Of a stretch of 64,000 bases of DNA, positions 51,350 to 59,966 are shown piece after piece. This stretch comes from Paraburkholderia atlantica (lineage in GTDB: Bacteria > Pseudomonadota > Gammaproteobacteria > Burkholderiales > Burkholderiaceae), in the NCBI RefSeq assembly GCF_009362785.1, contig NZ_WHNQ01000016.1, positions 62,001 to 126,000 on the forward strand, in the 5' to 3' direction. The translations under genes were made by a program, and so were the position numbers. How positions within the stretch are numbered: the first letter of the stretch is position 1; each line of letters opens with the position of its first letter. Under the pieces are notes generated by a model. That model saw only the letters and a list, made by a program, of their open reading frames with translations, was not told the DNA's origin and made no database searches.

Positions 51350-51363
51350 TTGACCTGAATCAA
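51350..51363. promoter_or_regulatory. FNR/Anr-like box for arcABC
   Basis: TTGACCTGAATCAA, one base off consensus, 75 bases upstream of the arcA start. Confidence 0.7.
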
Positions 51364-51448
51364 CGTCTCGCCGTCTGGCAAAAGCGCTGTGTGTGGGCGG
51401 GCGCTGAACGCACAGAAGCGACCGAGTCGATGCTTTGTTCGCCTCTCT

Positions 51449-52417
51449 TCAGTTGAACCAGCGATACTGAAGCGCCAGCGAAATCGCCTTGTAGTTGCCG
51501 CCTGCCCTGACGAGGAGTCCATTCGATACGGCCAGTTTTGCCGACCAGCCGCGGGTGACGGGTATTGCGAGCGTGATGCCATAACGGCTGTTGTTCTGCC
51601 GGTCGTCGTTGCCAACGCCATTGACGGTGGTTGTGCCACCAGCATAGAACCCTGCGTCGAAGGCTAGCCACAAACCCGGATGGAACGTGTATCCCGCATG
51701 AAGCTGCAGCGCGGCTAGCGGCGCCTGGCTACGTCGTTTGTTGCCGAGAAAAGAGTCGTTGTCCGTGAAGAGCCATACGCCGGCGGTGGCTTCGAGAAAC
51801 CAGTTGCCTAGCGGCTGCGAGATGCCGAACTCGGGTTTGAACGCCCAGCGATTGGTCCCGACGTTGACCAAGTGAGCGGGCTCGTATTGCCCGGTAGGTG
51901 CCACAACCGTCAGACTCACGCCGACGATCGTCCCTGGCACGCGGCGCGCGAACTCTTCCGGTGTCAGCGCCCGGCCGCCCAGAAGATCGACCGCCAGCCT
52001 GAAGCGCACGTCACCGAGTCCGGCGCGATGCACCTGAGTGGGCGAATCCAGCACGTCCCCTGAGACATTGCCGCTGACGAACGGCGCCAGCACTCCGAGC
52101 TGTGCCGTATATCCAGCGAGATCGAAAACGCGGACATATCCCAGCGATACCGCATTGATATCCGCGTGGATGTTGCTGACGGGAAGCGAGGGGTCGGTGA
52201 GAACCTGTCCGCTCAGCCGTGAATACGTTAGACCGATGAAGTTCGTGCCTACCGGTGCGGGCGAATAGGCGCGCGGCTCCAACTCCTGGGCCGACGCTCG
52301 CAGCACGCACAGCAGAAGCATTGCGCCGACAACTGGCGAGCCACACGTTCGGATGTGCGCCGAATCTCGCAGCGGGCGCGCGAGTCGCGCACAGAATGGC
52401 GCGGAGGAGGGATGCAC
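51449..52417 (-). CDS. Outer-membrane beta-barrel protein (phenol MetA-degradation family-like)
   Basis: The protein has about 322 aa if it starts at the GTG at 52417, just after the stop of the upstream gene; an ATG at 52321 is an alternative. An export signal ends in CVLRASAQE. The mature part has alternating strands and ends LALQYRWFN with a terminal aromatic, as outer-membrane barrels do. Blocks GTNFIGLTYSRLSG and NRWAFKPEFGISQPLG (with GLGDVRFRLAV) match the transporter group named for the MetA phenol pathway (PF13557). The substrate is unknown. It overlaps or abuts the DUF2254 gene. Confidence 0.65.
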   Translation of the reverse strand: MHPSSAPFCARLARPLRDSAHIRTCGSPVVGAMLLLCVLRASAQELEPRAYSPAPVGTNFIGLTYSRLSGQVLTDPSLPVSNIHADINAVSLGYVRVFDLAGYTAQLGVLAPFVSGNVSGDVLDSPTQVHRAGLGDVRFRLAVDLLGGRALTPEEFARRVPGTIVGVSLTVVAPTGQYEPAHLVNVGTNRWAFKPEFGISQPLGNWFLEATAGVWLFTDNDSFLGNKRRSQAPLAALQLHAGYTFHPGLWLAFDAGFYAGGTTTVNGVGNDDRQNNSRYGITLAIPVTRGWSAKLAVSNGLLVRAGGNYKAISLALQYRWFN

Positions 52418-52419
52418 AG

Positions 52420-53811
52420 TTAACCGGTATCGGACACTGCGTTGGAAGTTGACTGTTCCGCTTTGGTGGCCGTACTGCTTCTGTACCACGTGCCGCCGAG
52501 CCCCTGGGTGTCCGGGATGCCTGCGAGTTGTCTGTCACTTTCGTAGTCTTGACTGTCGACGATCTGCGCATTCAGCAAATCGAGTTCGCACGTCAGTGCA
52601 TCATGACGGGACGCCGGCAGCGTCCGGATCAGATTTTCGATCATTGCCCGCAAGCGCCTTTCGATCTGGAGGCTGCCCGCGCCACAACGGCGTATTTCCC
52701 TGAAGCTGATATGCACGTAGTCCTCCCAGTCTGGTGTGCGGAACAGCACGCGCGTGTTGCCCGCAGCGTCCTTTACTTCGCGATTTGCCAGCGACTGCTT
52801 GCCAACCAGACGAAGGAGTCGATGCAATTGGTCCAATGCGAGCACCGCGGTCGTCGGATCGTTGATGGCCGGAGAGAGCGCTTTCAACGCGATATCGGCC
52901 TCGATGCGAAAAGCGAACATCGGGTCCTGTTCCATCGTTCGCTCGGTGCCGAGCGCGACGAAATTCTGCAGTCGCCGGGCATCGACCGTTTGATGATTCC
53001 GATGTATGTAGAAAAGCGGCTCGTCGGTCGCGAGGAAGTCGCCTATCTGCACGGCAAACTCAATGACGCAGCCGGCGATCGTTGCCTCGCGCACGAGCGC
53101 TTTGAGGTTGGCCGCCAGGACGACACCGGACTTTCCATCGTAGTACACGACGGAAGTGCCGCTGGAGACACACGTCTGCGACGTGTGCAAGGCGCTCGGA
53201 ATGCTTGCGGACCGACTGGCGGCTCGTTCATCCAGCTCGGAATTCGGGTAAATGCTCTCTATGACGGCAAAACCATGTTCCGCGATGCGCCCGACAAGAG
53301 CGACGGGGCGCAGCAAACGCGCGGAATAATCGATTAGCACGATGAAGGCCATCAGTGAGCCGAGCCCGACGATCGTGGTAACCAATACCTGCAATTGCGG
53401 CACGAGGTGTGTCTGCCCGATTTCGGTCATCGTTCGATGCGTCCAGAGCAATGAAAAGACGAATAGCCCGACGATCCAGCGAATCACGTTGTCTCGAAGC
53501 AGGGTGGTCGCAATGATGCGTGGAGTGTATTGTCCGCCTGCGACCTGAATTGCGACGAGCAACGAGCCGAAGGTAAAGACCAGACACGAAAGATTGAGAG
53601 TGAAGACCCGGTCCAGGATGGCGTGCGCCTCTTCCATGCTGACATCCAGGAAGCCATGCCGTAGATCGTATCCACCGCGCATGGCAACCCACTGGACCAC
53701 GAATTCCGACGCCCGATTCAACGCGAGCGCCGCCAGCAGAGCAAGGATAGGCACGACCCACAGCGCCGACCTGACATAGCTGTTCAGACTGTATCGCCGA
53801 TTCCAGGCCAT
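52420..53811 (-). CDS. DUF2254 predicted membrane protein
   Basis: The protein has 463 aa. Four N-terminal membrane helices (about 14-40, 70-92, 108-128 and 136-160) carry the DUF2254 pattern SLLVAIQVAGGQYTPRI. The soluble C-terminal half shows GTERTMEQDPMFAFRIEADIA and ALSPAINDPTTAVLALDQL (in blocks). Members are widespread in bacteria and without known function; the layout suggests a channel or sensor. It is upstream of the outer-membrane protein gene, so the two may share an operon. Confidence 0.85.
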   Translation of the reverse strand: MAWNRRYSLNSYVRSALWVVPILALLAALALNRASEFVVQWVAMRGGYDLRHGFLDVSMEEAHAILDRVFTLNLSCLVFTFGSLLVAIQVAGGQYTPRIIATTLLRDNVIRWIVGLFVFSLLWTHRTMTEIGQTHLVPQLQVLVTTIVGLGSLMAFIVLIDYSARLLRPVALVGRIAEHGFAVIESIYPNSELDERAASRSASIPSALHTSQTCVSSGTSVVYYDGKSGVVLAANLKALVREATIAGCVIEFAVQIGDFLATDEPLFYIHRNHQTVDARRLQNFVALGTERTMEQDPMFAFRIEADIALKALSPAINDPTTAVLALDQLHRLLRLVGKQSLANREVKDAAGNTRVLFRTPDWEDYVHISFREIRRCGAGSLQIERRLRAMIENLIRTLPASRHDALTCELDLLNAQIVDSQDYESDRQLAGIPDTQGLGGTWYRSSTATKAEQSTSNAVSDTG

Positions 53812-54054
53812 GGGCTTCTCCGGTCATAGGCTGGCAGGATCGACGGGATGCGGACCGATCCGGATGTCGGCAGAGGAACAAACAGCGCGTATCCCCGGCT
53901 GGTCTGATATCGATCGAACCTCGGGACCGAAGGAACCTTTATGCGGGCCTTGCCATGTGTCTTTGTCGAGCCACAGAGCGAACGCGCCGCGCAAGGTGAG
54001 CGACTGACGGGGTGATCGCCGCGATCGTATGTCGCTGGCCGGCTCGACGAGTCC

Positions 54055-54390
54055 TCATTGGCTAAGCACCCACTGCACTAAGGTGTGCGCGTCCTGCGCC
54101 GACAGCGGGCCACCGCGTTCGGCCGCGGGCGGCATCGGCGTATCGCCCCAGTGCGCCTTGCCGCCGAGCCGCAGCTTGTGCTCAAGCATCGGCTGCGCAT
54201 CGGGCATGTTGCGATAGTGGTCGGCGATCTGCTGGAACGACGGTGCGAGAAATGGCGCATCGCGCGTGTGGCAGAACATGCAGTGCTGCTGATCGACGAG
54301 CGCGGTCGGCTCGGATTCGCCGTAGGCGATGCCGGCCGTCAGCGCAGACGCCGCGCACACCAGCAGACAGTTTCGAATTCGCGCAATCAC
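54055..54390 (-). CDS. Small periplasmic c-type cytochrome
   Basis: The protein has 111 aa with a signal peptide MIARIRNCLLVCAASALTAGIAYG. Haem attachment is at CMFCH (residues 37-41), and MPP near 86 supplies the methionine ligand. It resembles class I cytochromes of the c551/c5 type. It would shuttle electrons in the periplasm to a terminal oxidase or nitrite/peroxide reductase. An FNR-like box lies 57 bases upstream, in keeping with use at low oxygen. Confidence 0.88.
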   Translation of the reverse strand: MIARIRNCLLVCAASALTAGIAYGESEPTALVDQQHCMFCHTRDAPFLAPSFQQIADHYRNMPDAQPMLEHKLRLGGKAHWGDTPMPPAAERGGPLSAQDAHTLVQWVLSQ

Positions 54391-54446
54391 GGCAGTACTC
54401 CCGCATCAGGAATAAGACCAGTGTATGGGCGGCGAAACCGCCCTTA

Positions 54447-54460
54447 TTGACCTCGGTCAA
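54447..54460. promoter_or_regulatory. FNR/Anr-like box
   Basis: TTGACCTCGGTCAA, symmetrical TTGAC-N4-GTCAA, 57 bases upstream of the cytochrome start. Confidence 0.55.
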
Positions 54461-54636
54461 ATGATCTGCGGTGCGAGCCGGCGGGTTCACGGTTCGCCCG
54501 TGCGCAGTGGCATTGGGTAAAGCTTTCGCCCCCAGTCAGCCGCAAGTTTCGCGCGTCGATGAGCGTATCCAGATGACGAAGGCCGCCGCGCATCTGATAT
54601 GCGCGGCGGCCCGAGTGCAGCGGCGGATGAGCGCAA

Positions 54637-55248
54637 TCAATCCGCAAAACGCGTCACCACCGCGGCGCTGAGCGATTCCACTTCGACAAGAGAAGGTTTC
54701 GCGCCGATCGGCAGGACCGTGCGCCCCAGCGACTCGTTGATGATCTCCGCCGCGGACAGATAGAACGCGAGCAGCGCCGTCAGCAGGCCGCCATAGCCAC
54801 CCGCGTGCCGAAGTGCCGCCGAACCGAGCCATTCGCCAGCCGCAAGCAGAAAGAAGGTCGCCCACAGCGCGACGAACACGCACTGCAGCGCGCGCGACGA
54901 GCGGAACGTCGCGATCCACATGTAGAACGTGAAGACGCCCCACAACAGCAAATACCAGCCGACGAACGCGGCCGGCACCTGTTCGTGCAGGAACAGCCCA
55001 AACAGCGCGAACGACCACCAGAACGCGCCATAGCTCAGGAACGCGGTGGCGCCAAATGTGTTGCCGCGCGGAATCTCCATGAGTCCGGCGACGATCTGCA
55101 TGCTGCCGCCGAACGCAAACGCAACGGCGAGCACGAGACCGAGCGAGCCGCCGCTGAACCAGCCGGCGTTGATCATGCTGAGGAGCCACGTGGTCAGCGC
55201 GAAGGCGGCAAGGCCGAGCGATGCGGGGTTGGGAGCGGTGGGTTTCAT
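54637..55248 (-). CDS. satP: Acetate uptake transporter (SatP/GPR1/FUN34/YaaH family)
   Basis: The protein has 203 aa with six membrane helices. The family signature NPAPLGL near the N-terminus appears here as NPASLGL, a Pro-to-Ser change. Other conserved blocks are FAFGGSMQIVAGLMEI, NTFGATAFLSYGAFWWSF and GWYLLLWGVFTFYMW. It moves acetate or succinate with protons. It follows acs by 30 bases on the same strand, forming an acetate uptake and activation unit. Confidence 0.9.
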   Translation of the reverse strand: MKPTAPNPASLGLAAFALTTWLLSMINAGWFSGGSLGLVLAVAFAFGGSMQIVAGLMEIPRGNTFGATAFLSYGAFWWSFALFGLFLHEQVPAAFVGWYLLLWGVFTFYMWIATFRSSRALQCVFVALWATFFLLAAGEWLGSAALRHAGGYGGLLTALLAFYLSAAEIINESLGRTVLPIGAKPSLVEVESLSAAVVTRFAD

Positions 55249-55278
55249 GGTGAAGTCTCCTGAATGGAACTGGGGGGC

Positions 55279-57255
55279 TTACTCGTGATGTCCGAACTGC
55301 CGCAGCACGGCGGGGTTTTCCACGGTGGACATGTCCTGCTCGACCGTCTCACCCTTCGCGACCGAGCGCAGCAGACGCCGCACGACCTTGCCGGAGCGCG
55401 TCTTCGGCATGCTGTCGCCGAAGCGGATTTCCTTCGGCTTGGCGATCGGCCCGATTTCCTTGCCCACCCACGCACGCAACTGCTCGGCGACCTTCTTCGC
55501 TTCGGCGCCTTCTGGGCGCGGGCCCTTGAGCACGACGAATGCGACGATCGCTTCGCCGATCGTCTCGTCGGGCCGGCCGACGACCGCGGCCTCCGCCACC
55601 AGCGAATGCGCGGCGAGCGCCGATTCGATTTCCATCGTGCCCATGCGGTGGCCCGAAACGTTCAGCACATCGTCGATGCGGCCGGTGATCGTGAAGTAGC
55701 CGGTCTGCGGATCGCGGATCGCGCCGTCGCCCGCCAGATAAAGCTTGCCGCCCAGGTCCGCGGGGTAGTAGCCACTGCGGAAGCGCTGCGGATTGCCCCA
55801 GATGGTGCGTAGCATCGACGGCCATGGCTCCTTGATGACCAGCAGGCCGCCCTGACCGTTCGGCAGTTCGCAGCCGGTTTCGTCGACGATCGCGGCCTCG
55901 ATGCCGGGCAGCGGCAACGTGCACGATCCGGCGACGAGCGGTGTCGCGCCCGGCAGCGGCGTGATCATGTGGCCGCCCGTTTCAGTTTGCCAGAAGGTGT
56001 CGAGCACCGGACAGCGTCCGCCGCCGACTTCGCGCGCAAACCACTCCCACGCGCTCGGATTGATCGGCTCGCCGACGGTGCCGAGCAGGCGCAACGAGCC
56101 GAGGTCGAAGCGGCGCGGATGCACGCTGCTGTTCGTCTCGGCGGCCTTGATCAGCGAGCGGATCGCAGTGGGCGCCGTATAGAAGATGCTGACCTTGTGC
56201 CGCGCGATCATCTCCCAGAACCGTCCCGCGTCGGGCCACGTCGGCACGCCCTCGAAAATCACCTGGGTCGCGCCGACCGCGGTCGGGCCATAGCAGATGT
56301 AGCTGTGCCCCGTGATCCAGCCGATGTCGGCCGTGCACCAGTACACGTCGTCGGCGCGCAGGTCGAACGTCCACTTCATCGTGACGGCGGCCCACAGCAG
56401 ATAGCCCGCCGTGCTGTGCTGCACGCCCTTGGGCGTGCCGGTCGAGCCGGACGTGTACAGAACGAACAGCGGATGTTCGGCACCGACCCATTCAGGCTCG
56501 CAGGTGTCGGGCTGGGCCGCTTCGAGTTCGTGCAGCCAGCAATCGCGCGGTTCGTCCCACAGGATCGAGCCGCCCGTGCGCCGATAGACGATCACGGTAT
56601 GGATCGCGTCGGTGCCTGCCATGTTCAGCGCTTCGTCGACGACGGATTTCAAGGGCAGATTCTTGCCGCCGCGCATCTGCTCGTCGGCGGTAATGATGGC
56701 GACGGCGCCGACATCGACCATCCGTTCGTGCAGCGACTTCGCCGAGAAGCCGCCGAACACGACCGAATGCAGCGCGCCAATGCGCGCGCAGGCCTGCATC
56801 GCGACGACACCTTCGATCGACATCGGCAGATAGATCATCACGCGGTCTCCACACGCGATGCCGCGCGCGCGCAACCCATTCGCCAGGCGGCACACGCGCG
56901 CATGCAGTTGCCGGTACGTGATGGTCGTCACGATGCCGTCGTCGGCCTCGAAAATGATCGCGGTCTTGTTGGCATTGCCGTCGTGCAGATGGCGATCCAG
57001 GCAGTTGTACGACGCGTTCAGCAGACCGTCGTCGAACCATTTGAAGAACGGTGCGTTCGCTTCGTCGAGCACCTTCGTGAAGGGCCGGTGCCAGCTCAGA
57101 TGCTCGCGCGCGAGCCGTGCCCAGAAACCGCTCCGGTCGGTGCGGGCTTCCTTGACGAGCGCTTCGTAGGCGGCCATGCCGTCGATGACGGTGTCTTTAA
57201 GAAGCGGCGGGGCGGCCGTTTCCGGCGCTTGATCGTTGATGGCGACAGTGGACAT
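55279..57255 (-). CDS. acs: Acetyl-CoA synthetase
   Basis: The protein has 658 aa from the ATG at 57255 (MSTVAINDQAPE). All AMP-forming ligase motifs are present: LFVLYTSGSTGTPKGV (P-loop), GEPINPSAWEWF, DTFWQTETGG, YYPADLGG and the C-terminal PKTRSGKVVRRLL with the catalytic, acetylation-controlled lysine. It converts acetate, ATP and CoA to acetyl-CoA. It is co-transcribed with satP. An FNR-like box lies about 146 bases upstream, somewhat far, so control may come through a longer leader. Confidence 0.95.
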   Translation of the reverse strand: MSTVAINDQAPETAAPPLLKDTVIDGMAAYEALVKEARTDRSGFWARLAREHLSWHRPFTKVLDEANAPFFKWFDDGLLNASYNCLDRHLHDGNANKTAIIFEADDGIVTTITYRQLHARVCRLANGLRARGIACGDRVMIYLPMSIEGVVAMQACARIGALHSVVFGGFSAKSLHERMVDVGAVAIITADEQMRGGKNLPLKSVVDEALNMAGTDAIHTVIVYRRTGGSILWDEPRDCWLHELEAAQPDTCEPEWVGAEHPLFVLYTSGSTGTPKGVQHSTAGYLLWAAVTMKWTFDLRADDVYWCTADIGWITGHSYICYGPTAVGATQVIFEGVPTWPDAGRFWEMIARHKVSIFYTAPTAIRSLIKAAETNSSVHPRRFDLGSLRLLGTVGEPINPSAWEWFAREVGGGRCPVLDTFWQTETGGHMITPLPGATPLVAGSCTLPLPGIEAAIVDETGCELPNGQGGLLVIKEPWPSMLRTIWGNPQRFRSGYYPADLGGKLYLAGDGAIRDPQTGYFTITGRIDDVLNVSGHRMGTMEIESALAAHSLVAEAAVVGRPDETIGEAIVAFVVLKGPRPEGAEAKKVAEQLRAWVGKEIGPIAKPKEIRFGDSMPKTRSGKVVRRLLRSVAKGETVEQDMSTVENPAVLRQFGHHE

Positions 57256-57628
57256 AGTCTTCTCGCTGACTTGAATGAGTGAACTCGGACAGGTACACCG
57301 CGACTGCCAATATCCGACGATCGGCGGCGCGGCGGCGTGCATGACTCGAACAGTGCTTCGGCTGTCGCGACCAGTGTGTTGCGCAAAGCAAGGGGCACGA
57401 TTGACTCAGATCAATCGCGGGTGCGTGACGCGAATTTGTGCGTCTGCGAAGGTGGACGAATCGTGTCGTCCGATCGTCCGACGAGAGTCAGCCGATTCCT
57501 ACGAGCGGTCTCTGGACTACCCGCGTTTCCGCCGTCGCTGATTTAGATAACGCGCACGGTTGCCAATAATAGATTCGACGGCACGCCGTTTCCACGGCGT
57601 CAGAGTCGGCGAAATCGAGGAGGCGGTC
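57256..57628. other. Divergent intergenic region acs / small gene
   Basis: These 373 bases contain one FNR-like box (57401-57414) between the minus-strand acs and the plus-strand gene at 57629. No other gene was seen. Confidence 0.5.
57401..57414. promoter_or_regulatory. FNR/Anr-like box
   Basis: TTGACTCAGATCAA, one base off consensus, identical to the site at 36315. Confidence 0.6.
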
Positions 57629-57871
57629 ATGAAAGACACCATCATTCCCCTGCGGGCACTCGTCGAAAAATGGCTTGCGCCCACCAGCGCGACCCCCGCG
57701 CATGTGGTGCGCACCGGCCGCATGGCGATCACTCGCGCGCGTTACGTCAGGCTTGAAGGCGCGATTTCTTCGCGGCCCCTGACGATAGTGTTTTTCCGGC
57801 ACGGCAATGGTTCGTGGGACGTGTTTCCGCCCGTTGAACGCGTGCCGGCGATGAGCGCGGGGTTTGTTTAA
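57629..57871 (+). CDS. Small hypothetical protein
   Basis: The protein has 80 aa from the ATG at 57629 with a strong GAGGAGG site; the longer frame has none. It begins MKDTIIPLRALVEKWLAP and holds VRTGRMAITRARYVRLEG and RPLTIVFFRHGNGSWDVFPP. The pattern of a helix followed by three strands suggests a small stable fold. No family was recognised. Its position among stress genes suggests FNR control from the box at 57401. Confidence 0.55.
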   Translation: MKDTIIPLRALVEKWLAPTSATPAHVVRTGRMAITRARYVRLEGAISSRPLTIVFFRHGNGSWDVFPPVERVPAMSAGFV

Positions 57872-57979
57872 GCGCTGAGCCGTCTCACAGCGGCACCGCT
57901 GGCTACGGGAGCGGCGTCGCGTCGCGAGATGCTTGGGTACATCAAGGAAATGACCGTTATCCCCCGCCTTTCGTCGCGG

Positions 57980-57993
57980 TTGACTCAGGTCAA
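57980..57993. promoter_or_regulatory. FNR/Anr-like box
   Basis: TTGACTCAGGTCAA, about 105 bases upstream of the HPF-like gene. Confidence 0.5.
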
Positions 57994-58098
57994 TGACTCC
58001 GCTTCACGGAGGAACACGATAAGCCTGCGGCAAGCGAGGCTGTCCACGGACGGGGCCGCGCTCGGTGTCCGGACAATACTCGCAGCGGGAGAGGGAGG

Positions 58099-58413
58099 AT
58101 GGGCATCGGGATGCAGATTGTCTATCTCGGCTTCGCAGGCGCCGCGCAGCTCGAAGCAGAGGCGGGTGTGCAGCTGGTGCGTCTTGCGCGGTTCGGGGCG
58201 TTCGTGTCGAACTGCCATCTGGCGATTGAGGCGTTGCGCCCGGATCGCGCCAGTCCGCATTACGACGTGCGGCTCGATCTGATCACTCCCGCGCACGAAT
58301 TCAGGTCCATCGCTCATTGCGTCGGTGACAACGCCGAGGCGGCGATCCGCGACGCGTTCGATCTCGCGGAACAAGAACTCGAAGCGATCGCAGCGCGAGC
58401 GCGCAACCACTGA
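58099..58413 (+). CDS. HPF/RaiA-like ribosome-associated protein
   Basis: The protein has 104 aa. It shows the beta-alpha-beta-beta-beta-alpha pattern of hibernation-promoting factors: MQIVYLGFAG, a helix, FGAFVSNCHLAIEALR, YDVRLDLITPAHEF and a C-terminal helix AAIRDAFDLAEQELEAI. HPF/RaiA proteins bind the 30S subunit and silence ribosomes in resting cells. The start may be 58099 (after GGGAGG) or M5 at 58111. It is shorter and more diverged than long HPF, so it may be a specialised low-oxygen version. Confidence 0.7.
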   Translation: MGIGMQIVYLGFAGAAQLEAEAGVQLVRLARFGAFVSNCHLAIEALRPDRASPHYDVRLDLITPAHEFRSIAHCVGDNAEAAIRDAFDLAEQELEAIAARARNH

Positions 58414-58725
58414 CCGACGATGCCTCGACACACGATGTTTCGCGCGACATGCGCTTGACGACGGACGGTGCTGGATCACGAACTGCTGCGAAGGCGATCG
58501 AAGGCCCGCCGGTGCACTGGACCGGGCTTGACGTGGATCAACGACACAAAGCAGCGCGCGACTACGCTGAAGGTGCTGTTTCACGGTGCGCACCATCGTG
58601 AATGCTCGAGATAGTGGCGGCATCTGATTCAACCGGCGCCATGCGCAATCCGGCGACACTGCAGGCCGGATTGCAGTCGGTCAATTGGGCCATTTGATGG
58701 CCTGCTTATCTGAAGGAGAGGGGCA
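58414..58725. other. Intergenic region upstream of hsp20
   Basis: These 312 bases hold an FNR-like box at 58528 and no gene. A GAAGGAGAGG ribosome site stands directly before hsp20. Confidence 0.5.
58528..58541. promoter_or_regulatory. FNR/Anr-like box
   Basis: TTGACGTGGATCAA, one base off consensus, 184 bases upstream of hsp20. Confidence 0.55.
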
Positions 58726-59160
58726 ATGAGCAATCTGACGCGTTTTGATCCGTTTTCGGCGGATCCTGTTTCGGAGCTGTTCCAGGGTTTCTTCCGGCCG
58801 ATGCGCTCGATGCTGACGACACAGGACACCGAGCTGGCATCGATGAAGATCGACGTGACGGAAAACAACGGAGCCTATTCGGTGAAAGCCGAACTGCCGG
58901 GCGTCGACAAGAAGGATATCGACGTTCAGATCGACGGGCGCGTCGTTTCGATCAACGCGAAGGTCGAGCGCAACAAGGAGGAAAAGGAAGGCGAACGCGT
59001 GATCCGTCGCGAGCGTTACTGCGGCACGTTCAGCCGCTCGTTCTCGCTCGGCGGCGAGGTCGACGAGGCCAATGCGAAAGCCGAATACAAGGACGGTGTG
59101 CTGTCGTTGAGCCTGCCGAAAAAAGCCTCGAGCGAGCACAAGCGCCTGACGGTCAACTAG
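58726..59160 (+). CDS. Hsp20 / alpha-crystallin small heat-shock protein
   Basis: The protein has 144 aa. A short N-terminal arm with FDPFSADPVSELFQGFF is followed by the alpha-crystallin domain (about 40-135) with IDVTENNGAYSVKAELPGV, RSFSLGGEVDEANAKAEY and DGVLSLSLPKK. The C-terminus has RLTVN instead of a full IXI tail. It is an ATP-independent holdase that prevents aggregation. A strong terminator follows. An Hsp20 is also part of the low-oxygen locus known in B. cenocepacia. Confidence 0.93.
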   Translation: MSNLTRFDPFSADPVSELFQGFFRPMRSMLTTQDTELASMKIDVTENNGAYSVKAELPGVDKKDIDVQIDGRVVSINAKVERNKEEKEGERVIRRERYCGTFSRSFSLGGEVDEANAKAEYKDGVLSLSLPKKASSEHKRLTVN

Positions 59161-59192
59161 AAGCCAGCAACCTGGCCTGGACGATGAAGTAT

Positions 59193-59222
59193 GGCGCGCC
59201 GTCACTGGCGCGCCTTTTGTTT
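59193..59222 (+). terminator. Intrinsic terminator of hsp20
   Basis: GGCGCGCC (59193-59200) and GGCGCGCC (59207-59214), a self-complementary pair around GTCACT, followed by TTTTGTTT. The group II intron remnant begins at the next base. Confidence 0.88.
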
Positions 59223-59690
59223 GTGCGCCCAGCATGGGCGCACTCCTGCGGGTGCAAGTCCCGCCATAAGCTGGTCACAGCGAATGAAGCGAAGCGCAAC
59301 TGCACGAGGACGACCGGGTGTGGGGAGGAAGCGTGGAGCGTAAATCGTGAGCCGATGAACAAGAACTGCATAGAAGGCGCTGCTGAGCAGGGCGAGCGGG
59401 CAAACGGCCGCGAAGCTCTCGTGACCAAGGCGACGTGGCGTAAATGCGGCGGTTGTGCGATGAAGGAGTGCGTTCTTACCTGGGGAGATCTCGCCTCACG
59501 CCTGAAAGGGCGACGGCGTCGAGCCGGAGCGAGAAGTCAGCAGAGGCCGTAGTAGTCACAGGACAGGTCGATGAGACCGAAGCTGGTGATGAAGGGCCGA
59601 ACGGGAGGGAGTGTCCAGCGTCATGTCGATGCGACAGGTATTGCGTCAGATGGGCAGACGCCGGCTTCGTGTATCACAGCGGGCGTCGGG
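59223..59690 (+). mobile_element. 5' part of a group II intron (class C-like), truncated
   Basis: Immediately after the hsp20 terminator the sequence begins GTGCGCCC-agcat-GGGCGCAC, the 5' hairpin with the GUGYG start of bacterial group II introns. It continues with the domain I element GGGTGCAAGTCCC-like text (59250-59262) and GTGAGCCGATGAACAAGAAC (59349-59368). Class C introns insert right behind terminator stems, exactly as here. No domain V, no 3' end and no reverse-transcriptase frame was found, so only the first few hundred bases remain. The 3' limit is approximate. Confidence 0.65.
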
Positions 59691-59764
59691 GATTCCTTTG
59701 CGCTTGCCATTTGCATCTCCATACCGCCAATGGCTTTACCTTACGGTCGAGGGCGGCCGTCGCG

Positions 59765-59778
59765 TTGATCCACATCAA
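59765..59778. promoter_or_regulatory. Perfect FNR/Anr box
   Basis: TTGATCCACATCAA matches consensus exactly, 188 bases upstream of the cheB-like start. Confidence 0.6.
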
Positions 59779-59896
59779 GCTGGGCGGAACCGGCAGCTAC
59801 GCTGCGATATGAAATGGAGCGGGCACCACCGATCGACCCCGGTCGAGCCGCGCACGATAGTCGTGGAGCATCTGCATGAGCGCCGCCACTGCCGGC

Positions 59897-59910
59897 TTGA
59901 CGCAAATCAA
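59897..59910. promoter_or_regulatory. FNR/Anr-like box
   Basis: TTGACGCAAATCAA, one base off consensus, 56 bases upstream of the cheB-like start. Confidence 0.6.
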
Positions 59911-59966
59911 CAATGGTCCCGCTTCACGCAGCGATCATGGGGTTCTATTCGAACCGAAGGCTAATC

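Noticed and set aside
55969..57282. 437-codon plus-strand frame opposite acs
   Set aside because: acs on the minus strand has every family motif; the opposite frame has none.
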